Below are positions 10,956 to 22,280 of a stretch of 64,000 nt of DNA, piece by piece (the stretch's first letter is position 1; every line of letters starts with the position of its first letter). The notes beneath the pieces are model-generated. The model had not been told where the DNA came from, did no database searches, and saw only the letters and a list, made by a program, of their open reading frames with translations. Source of the DNA: Thysanoteuthis rhombus (lineage: Eukaryota > Mollusca > Cephalopoda > Oegopsida > Thysanoteuthidae); the NCBI GenBank assembly GCA_963457665.1, contig OY735222.1, positions 41,085,898 through 41,149,897 on the forward strand. Direction: 5' to 3'. A program made the translations under genes and the position numbers.

Positions 10956-12025
10956 CTTGCGTGTTGTTATTCGGTTCTCTGTTGTTTTGTCGAATGACTT
11001 ATTACCGACACTCAGTCAACCGACGTTTCAAAATTGAAATATGTACTGCAGACACCTTCTGCCGTAACGTGCAGAATTTTTTTCTCTATATTTTAAGCTT
11101 CTTCTCCACTGAATCCATTAAATCAACTGATAATCTTTGAATCAATTTTCAGAGGCCTACTTCGTTTTTGAAAGATTTCTCATCAAACAATCTTGACTGA
11201 ACAGTTTAATATTTCTGTTCAGGATAGAGGCACATTCTTTGGAGAATTTATTACTTGTTGTCATTGACAAAAATGTAAAAATCTACTTTACTAATAAGTT
11301 TAATTAATCTATGGATATAATCTATATACACATAACTTATAGAAATGAAGACAGATTTTTTTTTCTACAAAAATCGTCACCTAATGAGAAATGAACCCTC
11401 GTACATAGAAGTGTTATTTGTTACTATTTTAAATAACTAACTACAATGTGCCGTGTATGTATGTTAAATATTGCCCAAAATAAAAGTAAACAAAAAATCA
11501 CTATGAAATATTGAAATATTCTACTTAATAATTGATGAACATTAGTTTTTTGTTTTGTTTTTCTCTCTGAAAAAGCCAAGGAAAAACTCAAGAACTGTTT
11601 TCTTTAAATTTCAAATACTATTTAAAAACATGGCGTCGACATTTGTTTGATTATTTCTCTTAACGTTTGCAAAAATTGTTTTTGTAAAATATGTGTTTTA
11701 TTATCCTAGTCTTTCAATGTTGTTAATAAAGATGTAAAACAAAATTATTCTTTCAGAAATTTTACTGTTTTTTTCTTTGTCTTTTTTAACCTGTAAATGG
11801 TACAAAAAGTATTCGATGAAACAGTAGTCAGCGGAAAGCAAAGTCAACAAAATGTCGATTTGTCGAAAAGGTTGCCCATGAATCGGCTGCACAGTGAAAC
11901 TGCCGTCGGTTCACTGTGTGTCGATGATAAGACATTCGACTGAACGACTAGGCACGCATTATTATGGCTCCTCCCGAGACAAAGGTAAACTTGGAAAAGG
12001 TTTATGTTGGATAACAGGGAGCAAA
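10956..12025. other. No gene recognised
   Basis: AT-rich sequence with no ORF over 63 codons, no recognisable repeat match and no RNA gene. Confidence 0.55.
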
Positions 12026-12029
12026 GATT

Positions 12030-12475
12030 TATAAGCTTATTTCTTATTTTTTTGTTCAGACATTTCTTTCTATTTTTGTTTTTCTTTTATTTCTACTCAA
12101 CGTTTTCCTTCCATTTTCTTTCATTCTTTTTTTTCAATTTCTTTTGTTGGATTTCTTCCGTCTTCTGTCAGGCCCTTTTCTTTTCCTTTTATTCAAATAT
12201 ATTCCCCTCTTCCTATCTCTTTCGTCTGTCTTTTTCATTTTCATTCTTTTTTTTTGTCATTTCTCTTGAAAGTTTATTTCTTCCTTTTTTTTTTAATTGT
12301 TTCATATCTTTTTTTGTTTTCTGTCTTTCTTTCTCTTCTTTCATTTTTTTTCAAGTTTTTTCTCTCCTTTTCGTTTGTTTCCTTTTTTTTAATTTTTTGT
12401 TCCTATTCAAATTTTCTTTTCTCTTTTCTACTTTTGCTTTCCTTTTTTTTTTCTTCTATAGAAAATTATTTCTCT
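12030..12475 (+). repeat. T/C-rich low-complexity tract
   Basis: About 445 bp of almost pure pyrimidine. The 157-codon ORF here translates to a phenylalanine/leucine/serine string and is a composition artefact. Confidence 0.85.
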
Positions 12476-12479
12476 AGCG

Positions 12480-12974
12480 ATTTTTTCAAAGCTTCAGGTT
12501 TAGAACAGAAAGCATCTCGGCTTCTGAGGCCATTTTTTGAGATCAGTCTGAAAAATTTTCCGTATACTTTACATGCATATTTGACACAACGTTTTGACAT
12601 TACGTATTAACAAGTATCATCTCTTTGTTTGTATTTGAATTGAAAATTATCATCGAACCTCTAATAAAATCAATCAATGATTTATAGTTTTACTCATTTG
12701 ATGTTATCAATATTACTCCACACTGTGGGCCAGCAGCCCTACAATTGGTAGGTGGAGTTGGAAGTATCAAATAAGTATAAAAAGTTAAAAAAAATCTCTT
12801 AAGTGTTCGTTTGAACTGAAAAAATGTGAAACAAAATGTACTCTCTTCGATGATCCATTGAAAAAAAAATTACCCATTTTATACTGAAGACATCGAACAC
12901 TTTCCTTGTACAAGGCCCGACTCAATACATCAAGACATACACACATGCTTGTTGTATATCTATTATTATTTTCC
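12480..12974. other. No gene recognised
   Basis: Unremarkable AT-rich sequence. Confidence 0.55.
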
Positions 12975-13131
<157 letters not shown>

Positions 13132-13261
13132 GAGAAATATGATCCGACAGAATGATAAGATCAAATAGACACTTTTATATGAAATAAATACCCGTTATTG
13201 CTCGGTGAATATACCATTTGGCCTAGACAACGTGAATAGAATGAACAATAATCACACATAG

Positions 13262-13307
13262 ACAAGTGCGTGCACACACACACACGCACGCACGCGCACA
13301 CACACGA

Positions 13308-13343
<36 letters not shown>

Positions 13344-13345
13344 GA
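13262..13345. repeat. (CA)n/(TA)n microsatellite
   Basis: CA with CG interruptions, ending in TA. Confidence 0.95.
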
Positions 13346-13912
13346 GGCTACAATGTATTTAGTAAACTATGCACCCATGTACCCAAGATTGTATTGAGTT
13401 CGATCATATTTCCCAAAATTCATTTAAGGAACACAATTTGCTACTCAAAAGCTGTTAATTGTGTAAGTAATTGATCATGTATTATCAATTTCATCAGTGG
13501 TCTTGTTTTTAAAAAAAACTGACTGAACTTATTCAGTTTTAATACTCCATCATTTCAAATGGTGGATACGAAGTATTTCATATCAGCAGAATCATTACAT
13601 TTGAGTGGAAGAGTCCATTGTTGGAGATGAGAGGAGAAAACCGAAAATCATTCTGTTAATTACATTGATCGATTATGAAGGAACTCCTGTGACTTGTCGC
13701 ATGTCACAAAGCTTGATCTCGGTTAGAAGTGAAGATTTCGAACGATAATCTCTCAGCTAAGTGGTCCTTCTTCCGTGAGAAGATTAGCGAATCACAATCT
13801 TCCTAAATCGGATTAAGTTTTATGCCGATGTCATCACAGAGTAGTGTAACCCATCGAATAATTTCTATTCATTTTAAACAGAAGTAATTAATTCAATTAC
13901 ATACATACATCA
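13346..13912. other. No gene recognised
   Basis: Nothing identifiable; no ORF of note. Confidence 0.5.
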
Positions 13913-14170
13913 TTAGATTGCGTAGTTTATGTCTGACAGAATGTAATAACCGTAGAGACATTTTATTAGGAATCATTATTCTTCTGGCACCGATGTTATC
14001 AGAATAGGAAAAGAAACGGCCGATCACGCGAATGAATAGCGAAAATGAGCATCGTGTGGTAATCGACGCTGTGTTGGCCAGGAAATAGCCTCAACGCAAC
14101 CTTAGTCCAGCAAACAAATCTTGGTAAGTAAGAGTCTGAAATAGTGCAATTGAATTTCTCATCTCTACTC
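13913..14170 (-). repeat. SINE-like repeat, first of two direct copies
   Basis: It begins near 'TTATGTCTGACAGAATGT' and ends near 'TCTGAAATAGTGCAATTGAA'. The same start and end blocks recur 323 bp downstream (14236-14455), where the middle carries an inverted tRNA-like B box. The strand is inferred from that box. Confidence 0.6.
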
Positions 14171-14235
14171 TGTGGTCGTAGGCATGAATATTTCCTTATA
14201 AATGTGTTTCCATTTTGCCAGAAGTATTCTTATGA

Positions 14236-14455
14236 TTAAATTGGACGGTTTATGCCAGACAGAATGTTATAATTGTAGAGGCATTTTATTAGCGAACATA
14301 GTCCGTCCGATTTGAATAAACCATGCATGACTCGAACGTATGTACACCAGGAAGCAGTATTACGGTCATACTGCTCTGCTGACTGATCTAACAAAGCTTT
14401 TGGTGTGCAGAAGTCCGAAATAGCACACTTGAATTCCACATATCTCTACTTTGCA
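14236..14455 (-). repeat. SINE-like repeat, second copy, with tRNA-like B box
   Basis: On the minus strand the sequence reads 'GTTAGATCAGTCAGCAGAGC' (A-box-like) and then, about 45 bp on, 'ACGTTCGAGTCATGC' (B box, matches GWTCRANNC). The end blocks are shared with 13913-14170. A tRNA-derived SINE is the simplest reading. Confidence 0.6.
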
Positions 14456-14518
14456 TAAATAGCATAAAATGAAATGATCAAAATAATATTGAATAAAGTT
14501 GTATTTTGTATCTATAAA

Positions 14519-14550
14519 CACACACACACACACACATACACACACACATA

Positions 14551-14612
<62 letters not shown>
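14519..14612. repeat. (CA)n/(TA)n microsatellite
   Basis: Lies immediately 5' of the family A tandem pair. Confidence 0.95.
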
Positions 14613-14614
<2 letters not shown>

Positions 14615-14639
14615 AATACATATATTTCTTCCATATTTC

Positions 14640-15051
14640 TTCCATACTGACCACCCAGTTTCGTAGTCCAGAGGTAAGATATCCGGGTCCGATGAGAGGG
14701 TTTCAATCCTGCCTCGCGGTACTGGATCGGATAAAGTCTATAGCCACACCGAAGAGATGTAATACATCGAAACAGCTGTCTGTGGATGACACAATAATTA
14801 ATGTTCCCCATTTCAGGGTTGAGCACTCTTTAAGTGAGGTAACTCATCCATTGTAAGCTTATGCAATGCTCTTCCATAGAAAATAGAGCACTCTGGTGGA
14901 TGAGGAGTATCTGCGCAAAAATGAATATATCGCTTAAATTCAGCCTTTCCAGGTCCGATGTAAGGGTTTCAATTCTGCCTCGCTGGATCGGTTTAATTTT
15001 ATAGCCACCCTGAAGAGATGTAATACATCGAAACAGCCGTCTGTGGATGAC

Positions 15052-15055
<4 letters not shown>
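14640..15055 (+). repeat. Family A, two tandem copies
   Basis: Two head-to-tail copies have a period of about 261 bp (the TAGCCACAC/TAGCCACCC landmarks are at 14741 and 15002). Both contain 'GAAGAGATGTAATACATCGA' and 'CTGTGGATGACACAATAAT'. The first continues into 'GGTTGAGCACTCTTTAAGTG'; the second ends at a (TA)n array instead. Confidence 0.8.

Positions 15056-15119
<64 letters not shown>
15056..15119. repeat. (TA)n microsatellite
   Basis: Begins directly at the ACACAATAATA of a family A copy, as at position 58. Confidence 0.95.
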
Positions 15120-15121
<2 letters not shown>

Positions 15122-16479
15122 TAAAGTTCTGCCAGCATTAGTTTCTTCTTTTGATAAAGCAGTAAATACTGTGGGTTTGAGTGATTTGGATCTCAAAGTA
15201 CACTAGACTATTTTGGAGGGAAAGAAATGCAGCTTGAACTTGTTTTTCTTTTCTTTTTAGGCTTCCATACTTTGAAATTACAAATGCCAACTTTTGGTTG
15301 GGACCAACAAAAAAGCCTCAAATTCAAAACCACTGTCAAGCCAAGCACAATCAAACCATTTCTTATATGGATGCACTTGTTTGCATTCTTCGAAGGGTTT
15401 TTGACCAAAATCAGGAAGTTTGGGAACTATTATGCAGGAGTACCATTTTGCTAACTGACAGGGTCCTCTATCGGAGAAAATTACCTTGAATCCTATTGAA
15501 ACCACAAATCGAAACTCTTCAACTTACAACTTATGAAACTGGGAAAAAAATTCTCTCTAACAGTTTATTTAACACAGGTAAGGCCAATATCAATAAGTTA
15601 GACTCATATGCACTTACTATAACAGGCGTTTTCAGACTATAATATTTACTCACTAAATTTTTGTTAGTCTTGGCCCAAGCATCCGGCGAAGATCGATCTC
15701 AAGTTGCTAGAATAACTCATAAATCAGCAAAGCGTCCACCTTTCTTGCATATTCTTATACAAGAGAGTGACTGGTTAATATCTTTTAATGTCCATTGTAA
15801 GCCGCCCCAACAATAGTTGAGTACCCTGCCAACGATTCGGTAGCAAAGCTAGCTGACCGTTTCATCGTTATAAGCTCCGACCATTGTCCGAAAGGTCAGA
15901 CCTTTCTGAAGACGGGGTTTCTGTATAATTTACCAGGCCAAGGTATAGAATAAACATAATTGGGACAGAAGCTCAGGTTGATAAATTGAAGACGTGAGCT
16001 CGTCCGCCTGTTTCTCAAATGAACTTCTATTGAAATGTCTGACTTGGTTTTGCATAAGATGACAATGCGTTTAGCCGATCTGCGAGGATGGTTAGTCCGA
16101 AGGGAAGACAGTCAGTCTGTCGATTGTGAACCACATGACACAGATGGAGAGTAGATTTGGGCATTTTACAAAGGTTTTACGAATTAAAAACTTGTATTTA
16201 TGAAAAATGGCTCTGATGCTCATTACGTTGTTCCAGTTGCTTTTGTGTATTTTTGTCGCCAAGTTCCGGTACCAAGTTGTCTAAAACCAATCCATTTTGG
16301 TAAAAACAATAAAATTCTTACGCCTAGATAGGATTATTTCTGATCATTTTATTTTACACTGTTGAGCCAAAGCATCATGACTACTTGCCTAATGAAGTGT
16401 TGATCCTACATGTACTCTGAAAACAGATCTTATCTGATCAAGCGCGGATTCTACAAGACCCCTAAAGTTTTACTCAGGA
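15120..16479. other. No gene recognised
   Basis: Overlapping ORFs of 63-75 codons occupy 15227-15505 on both strands, preceded by a splice-acceptor-like 'TTTTCTTTTCTTTTTAG' at about 15244-15260. I recognise no protein in any frame. An unannotated exon cannot be excluded, but nothing supports it. The remainder is featureless. Confidence 0.4.
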
Positions 16480-17060
16480 GATCTGCCAACAGGATGTTAA
16501 TAGTGGGTTCTTGAACAGCAGTAAGTTACGTAGTGCAGGTTCGTCAATGCTAACTTGGTTGTCTTGGATAATCAATAAGTTGTCTATGGGGCTGAGATCT
16601 GAGGATGTTTGGTGACCAGAGAAACGCCGGGAAGCCCTTCTTATGGTCTTGAAACTGTTCGTACTGTGTAGCATCGCACATAGTCTTGAAGAAACCAAAG
16701 GGGACCGTCGCCATGAAGCAGCGTAACTGTGTTCTCAATGATGTTGACGTAGGGACTCTGCAAAAGAGTACCTTCCATGTGAATGAGAGGACCAAGTTTT
16801 CCCAGGGAGAACATTGTCTAAACCATCAAACTTCTTTCGCTGGCTTGTTCTCCCGTAGTGCGTGCTGGTTCTAGCGCTTCCACAGGATAACATCGAGCGA
16901 TCACCTCATCCGGAAGAAAGCGAGACTCAGGAGACCAGATTCCCTCGTACCATTGATATGAGATCCAGCTCCCTTTTTGCATCAATGTCTTGCCACCTCA
17001 TGTCAATGGATGGTGATTTTCTCTCCCCGGACCACTGTCAACTGGATTTGAGCTACGCAC
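16480..17060 (-). pseudogene. Tc1/mariner-like transposase relic
   Basis: Minus-strand translations in shifting frames recover pieces of a DDE transposase catalytic core in the right order. First comes 'SPESRFLPDE', which resembles the SDESRF motif. Next is 'SLMV-TMFSLGKLGPLIHM', resembling the SLMVWGxFSxxGxGPL block. Then come 'YVNIIENTVTLLHGDGPL' with 'WFLQD', resembling the FQQD aspartate motif, and 'GFPAFLWSP'. The last piece is 'SDLSPIDNLLIIQDNQVS', resembling the SPDLxPIxxLW motif. Stops and at least two frameshifts show it is dead. The N-terminal DNA-binding half was not recognised. Family assignment rests on motif order, so another IS630/Tc1/mariner lineage is possible. Confidence 0.6.
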
Positions 17061-17104
17061 AAACCATGCCGTTTCGAAAATGCTACTACCTTACTCTCAT
17101 TCTA

Positions 17105-17240
17105 ATAGATAGACTCATGCCCTAAAACATATTTTATTAGATTTTTTTCATTCATTATGTATACAATACAAAAGCTGAAGGGATCTTTTTCAGCCAGAAT
17201 AGGAGTGGTGTTTGACCCTGAAGCAGCAAGGCATGTATAA
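17105..17240 (+). repeat. Dispersed repeat V
   Basis: 'GGAGTGGTGTTTGACCCTGA' followed by AGCAGC matches blocks at 23746-23815, 61390-61535 and 62545-62660. Upstream are shared AT-rich stretches of the type 'CATTATGTATACAATACAA'. Confidence 0.5.
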
Positions 17241-18890
17241 CTTTCGTTTCGTCATTCAGTGTGCGTGTTTTACTGAAAAATCAGGAAAATTACCAAGTGT
17301 TACTGATGAAGTTTTAATGCAAGATTCTGTTATTAAAAGAATGATGGCCATTAATTGATGATTATTAAACGTTTGACGATCTGTATTTTCATATTTCAAA
17401 ATGCTCAATTGAAAGGACATGATATCTGATTGATGTTTATTTTGTCTGCAATTTGGCATTCAAATATCGAACTTTCTCGTTGTGTCCCCTCGTTGGTCTT
17501 CCTAACTGAGCACGCACTCTCTCTCTCACTTTATCTCTCTCACACACACTCGTGAGGTCTGTCCGGAGAGTATACAGCCATTTTGAATATCTTGAGAACC
17601 GGTTTCACAGCCTCGATGCTACTTGGCAACCGATCAGAGGTGGCCTCATTACACATCTGTGGGGGCACTCAGCAGTGGGACACCATCGTCTAAAACTAAA
17701 ACCCAGCTATAACTCGTCATAATTTTGACATTTAAAATTCAAAGTTATCAACATTGACAAGATCATTGGTGTGAAGATCTACCCACAGAATCCATTTGGC
17801 AAGAGTGTCTGAATCATTCATTGTTTTTCCAACGAAGTTGCCTTATAGATTGTCGGATCGAGTTGAAATTCGGTACTAGGAAATGTTGGATCAAGGCACA
17901 AATTTTTATATACATCGAGCTATAAAAGTGCCCTTACGCTTGCAACGGCTTCAGCCGTTCCTCCACTATTTTAAGTGCAGAGACACTGCTGACAATAAAC
18001 CTGCTCAAATATTTAAATGAATAGAGATGATTGAAAAATGGTACTTTTTACATTCATCGTAGTTTTAAGGAATTAAATTTATGCTAATAAAAAAATTATT
18101 CTATATGATGAAGCGTTGGTTAATATTCACTCCATTGAAGGTTTGCTTACGGATAACACGAGCTGCGATGTTATCACAATAAGTTAGAGCTGAAGTTGCG
18201 GGTGCTTTAGTTATCTATTTTTCCTTATTTCAGTTGTTTTTCATCGTTATTACTTAGATCGTGGGACAATCTACGGCCGTCGGTTAACAGCAAGGAAATG
18301 CAACTAAAATTTAGATGAACGAATTGTTAGTCAAAAAAAGCAACAACTGTTGACTATGCTTCATCTGAAAAAATAAAAATAGGATACTACAAAAGTAGCC
18401 AAGTTTTGCATTTTTTTCATTAAACCAGGTATCCCGATTTATAAAGTTACAATATGAAGCGCCACCGAAGACGAAAGCCAAGATTTTTCTAAATGTATTT
18501 TAAGTAAACCTCAGATTCTTGAGAGTTAAGTAATTGCGAGGTGACCAATGCAAGCTTGTTTCGTGGAAAACAAACAAAAGAAAGTGGTTGCACTAATTCA
18601 CTTGACTTTTAAGATAAGTTTTTGTGTGATACTGGGTGGGTAGGAGAACTTTTTGAAAATACCTTTGACTGTTCGGAGGGGAAAAATAAACTACATCCAT
18701 AACGACCCATCCTAACCTATGAGATAGTAAGTAAATGCAAAGATAAATTTAAAATTAAGAAAATAGAACATAAACAGAAAAGCGAGAAAATACCAATGGA
18801 AACCAACATAATGAACAAGAAATAATGTTTGAATACAAGTGGATCAGTGCAGACGTAAAAACATCAACAACAACAACAACCAAAAAACAA
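17241..18890. other. No gene recognised; possible transposon end
   Basis: At 17555-17640 there is a block beginning 'GAGGTCTGTCCGGAGAGTAT' whose GTCTGTCCGGA start resembles ends of mariner-type elements. No inverted partner was found, so this stays a suggestion. The rest is featureless. Confidence 0.35.
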
Positions 18891-18899
18891 GACTAAAAC

Positions 18900-19350
18900 A
18901 GGTCTGGTTAGTCACTCAAAAGAAACTGTCACGTGACCAACGTCTTTTGGCAGCAGCCGGTTTGGGGTTGATCAATTTAAAAACATTGAGAGAAGGGCTG
19001 ATCAATCAAGAAGTAACTTCTCCCTGCGTTTTGTTGCTCAGTGATCATTAAGTATTGTGGATTTTGAAAAGAAAAGCAGGCACAAAGAAAGGACTAATTT
19101 AATATGAACTTACATTGTAAATCGAACCCTCCCTGATAAAACATACTTAGTGGGGGAGATGTTTGAAGAACAACAAACCGTTTTTATAGAAACAATAAAG
19201 TTTAACTACTGGAATTTCGAGCCATGTAGCTCCATTGGTGTGACCTAAACGCTTGATAGACACATAGATATATACACAGCCAGCCAGACCAACTTGAATA
19301 CTGAAGAAACCTATTTTGACTGTTTTGTGACACTTTTGGTTTACAGTTTC
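18900..19350 (+). repeat. Family W dispersed repeat
   Basis: Complete by comparison with 10015-10510. Landmarks are 'GTCACTCAAAAGAAACTGTC', 'CTTTTGGCAGCAGCC', 'TTGATCAATTTAAAAA', 'AGTAACTTCTCCC', 'GTTTTGTTGC', 'AGCCAGCCAG', 'AGAAACCTATTTTGACTGT' and 'GACACTTTTGG'. Confidence 0.75.
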
Positions 19351-19557
19351 TAATAGATGAATAAATATGTAAACTAGAAAGCGCTCAGTTTTGATTTTCA
19401 ATATTTTGGACTATTGTTTTCCTCTTATTAATATATATAAATACCTCAACAGAAAAAAAATCTGAATCCTCTATGAAATTCTAGCAATTTTCTCTGGGCC
19501 TATGGTTTACCCGTCCGCAGAATATCAAACCTTTAGGGATATTGCGCGGACAAACAG

Positions 19558-20100
19558 ACATCATCATCATCATCCTTCTAGCATCAGTTGTTGGATACAG
19601 ACCTTCCTCAAGATTCGCCGGACCTCTCTATCAAGCAAATCGTTTAGCTAGTAATCCTTGAATTTGCCTAGCTCGTCACGCCATCTTACTTCCTGTCGGC
19701 CAAAATTTTCCATTTGATCTCTTGGGATGCATGTTAATGTAAAGCAGTTGTCTGACGTTCTTGTAACATGTCCAGCCTATAGCCATTTTAGTTTTGTAAT
19801 GGTTTCTATGATATCTCGGACTCCTGTTTTTTCTCTAATATATTGTACTATCTTGTGATCCCTCCGTGTGAGGTTGGGCATGATTCTCTCATGCGCACGT
19901 TGCATGGTTCTCAGTTTGAGGGTCTTTTGGTTAGGTTCCATCTTTCATTGAGTATTGGGAGGATACATCGGTTGTATACCTTTCATTTCAGGACTATTGG
20001 GATTTTCTTGTTCTTGAAAGTCGAGCTAGTTCTCCTGAAAGCTTTTCTATCTAGTTTGATACTTCGGTTGATTTCTTCTTCTTTCGAGAATACATGAGTG
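19558..20100 (-). mobile_element. RTE-type LINE, 3' fragment
   Basis: A minus-strand insertion of about 540 bp with a CATCATCATCATCATC tail at its left edge (19561-19576). It covers the ORF from the GQRI/SKEEEINR region through LDRKAFRRTSSTFKNKKIP to the C-terminus. Many stops are present. It is more diverged from the 39-kb copy than the fragment at 35.9 kb. Confidence 0.85.
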
Positions 20101-21294
20101 AATATGTAGTCTCTACTGGTAGAGGCACAATCAATAATTACCGATGTAGCTTTTTTTTCTATCTCATTTTCAGATATAACACAGGGCGAGATACACAACT
20201 GAATGTTACGATGAAACAATGATTCAAACTAACACTTCTGTTCAAAACAAAATGGTGGAGTCAGCTATCTTGGATAAATTTGATTTTTCGTTAACATTGA
20301 TTTTAAAGGAAATATTTTTGAACCATCGCTGTACATTTACGTATCATACTTATGTATTGTTCTATAAAGTTAATTCAAAATGAGATACAATCAAAATTAT
20401 TTCTAAAGTAGAAATTAAGAGAGTTAATCGTGAAACCACTTAGATCAAGGGAGGTCCATGTTGCTAAATTGGATTCTTTTTTTTTCATCTGAGTTTAGAT
20501 GTTTTTGATTACTTTGATGATTTTTGATAAAATAAGTAATTTTTTTATTCAATTGGATGTAATAAAATAATTCATATCCACTAATCCTTTATATAAGTTT
20601 TTCCAGTATCTCTTCATTGCACATTTATAAATACTTTATACGCCATCATTTTTACGTAAAGGGTAAATTACCTTACAGATAAACTCTAAAGGTAGCTAGG
20701 GTTGAGAAAATAACTTAGACACTTTGTTTTCATTTCTTACTCACCGGCAGAACTTATTTGCTTTCAGCTAGAGACATTCAAATGAAAAGTACAAAGTGAA
20801 AGTAAATGACCAATACAATAAAGTACTATTGTCCTGATTTATTTTTGAATTAAGTGAAGCTAGTATTAACTGTCATCCCTGTGTTAGCTCCCTTTCATCT
20901 CACGCATAGAAATCAAATCAGGATAATATTACTAATACAAATACAATTAGCTTACGTAAAAACATGGCCCCGGGCCCCCAGGGGAAAACTGAAGATGATG
21001 TATTGCAGGGTTTGTCAAATACCTGTTTGTTAGGGGGTTTTTTGTTCTAACATTTTAAAGTTTTCCATTTTATAAGCATATACCTAAATAAATTTCCATC
21101 TTTCATCAATTAAAGAGAACTTCGAAATTTTTTTTCTTCTCGGTGTTGAATCGTACAGGAAAGATTGTAATGTTTGTCTGCAACATCAAATATACAATGA
21201 AGTTGTCGGATCTAATGGAATAACGGACCGGACTGGTTTGTCCTGCGAGCCGTAGTTAGCCGACCCTGATGGAAGGTTCAAAGAGTTTTATTTG
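20101..21294. other. No gene recognised
   Basis: AT-rich sequence with a G/C-rich island at about 20966-20986 (GGCCCCGGGCCCCCAGGGG). No ORF, repeat match or RNA gene was recognised. Confidence 0.5.
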
Positions 21295-21530
21295 TCAGCT
21301 CTTAGATGGGCTGGTTATGTTGCGAGAATGAAATACAACCGATGAACATCACAACTCATAATATGGATCCCCAAAGACCACATGCGAAACCAAGGCCGAC
21401 AAAATACAAGACGGAGAGATGAACTAGACAAAGTCAGAAAATACTGGCTCTGCGACGCATACGATAGAAAAATGTGGCGGATCTTGGGAAAGGTCTATGT
21501 CCAACGACTGACGTTAAAAGACTGATGATG
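21295..21530 (+). mobile_element. RTE-type LINE, short 3' fragment
   Basis: The plus strand matches the last ~75 codons of the RTE ORF, from the WAGYVARM-like block through 'RKYWLCDAYDRKMWRILGK' to VYVQRLTLKD and stop. It ends in only two GAT units. Confidence 0.85.
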
Positions 21531-21535
21531 AGAAC

Positions 21536-21660
21536 TTTAGTTGCTCTTGCTAAAACAATTGCCGTACATGGGAACGCAGTTTCGAATCTCACCTGCAGCC
21601 TATTATCTTTGTCCGAACTGTATTGTTCACTCTGTGTTGTATATTGATAGTCTGCGTAAT
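21536..21660 (+). repeat. tRNA-like SINE fragment
   Basis: A B box, 'CAGTTTCGAATCTCACC', lies about 45 bp downstream of a weak A-box-like 'TTTAGTTGCTCTTGCT'. It sits directly 3' of the RTE tail, so the two may have inserted near each other. Confidence 0.4.
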
Positions 21661-21699
21661 TGCGATGAAAAGCAACTGAGATCAGGATGAAAGTAAATA

Positions 21700-22012
21700 A
21701 TAGTAAATCATACTGTGTTTGGAGTGATCAACCAAAGAAATCATAGAAAAAAGAGGTGATCAATAAATTTTCAAAAAGCAAGCGTGAACGCTGCCAGGTA
21801 CAAACTAAGTGACCATTTCAGCAAAAACTTACATTATAAATTGAAACATCCACTAAAAATTCATTTACGTCAGGGGATGGGTTAAAAACGTTTTTATAGA
21901 CATAATAACGTGTAAATGTTGAAAATTTCAGCCCTCTAGCTGTATCTTGACACGTACATTTACACATAGCCAGCTAGATGAATCTAAAATCTCAAGTGAC
22001 CTATGTTGATGT
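21700..22012 (+). repeat. Family W dispersed repeat, partial
   Basis: It contains 'GGAGTGATCAACCAAAGAAA', 'GTGATCAATAAATTTTC', 'TTTTTATAGACATAATAACG', 'GTAAATGTTGAAAATTTCAG', 'CCCTCTAGCTG' and 'TAGCCAGCTAG'. The 5' ~70 bp are missing or diverged. Confidence 0.65.
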
Positions 22013-22027
22013 TGACTATGCTGAACC

Positions 22028-22280
22028 ATACGAGGTGATCATAAGACAGTGAGTATATTGGATTAAAAAAATAGGTGTCAGAGATATCATAGAATTAATC
22101 AGTCAAAATGGCCATGGGCTGGTCATGTTGCAATAGTGTCTGTCGACCGCTGGATATCATGACTCATAGTATGAACCCCAAAGATCAGATGCCAATTCGT
22201 GGCCGGCAAAAAACAAGATGATGTGTCCATCCAGACAGGTTCAGATTCCGAGGACGTTGAAAAGCTGATGATGATATTAA
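22028..22280 (+). mobile_element. RTE-type LINE, short degraded 3' fragment
   Basis: The plus strand shows a GDHKT-like block, then 'GVRDIIELISQ', 'WPWAGHVA' and a degraded R-GRQ motif, with a large deletion before a short GATGATGAT tail. Confidence 0.75.

Noticed and set aside
12004..12477. 157-codon Phe-rich ORF
   Set aside because: Same composition artefact in a T-rich tract.
15208..15505. Exon preceded by a polypyrimidine-AG
   Set aside because: ORFs on both strands have no recognised homology and no downstream splice donor stands out; left as unassigned sequence.
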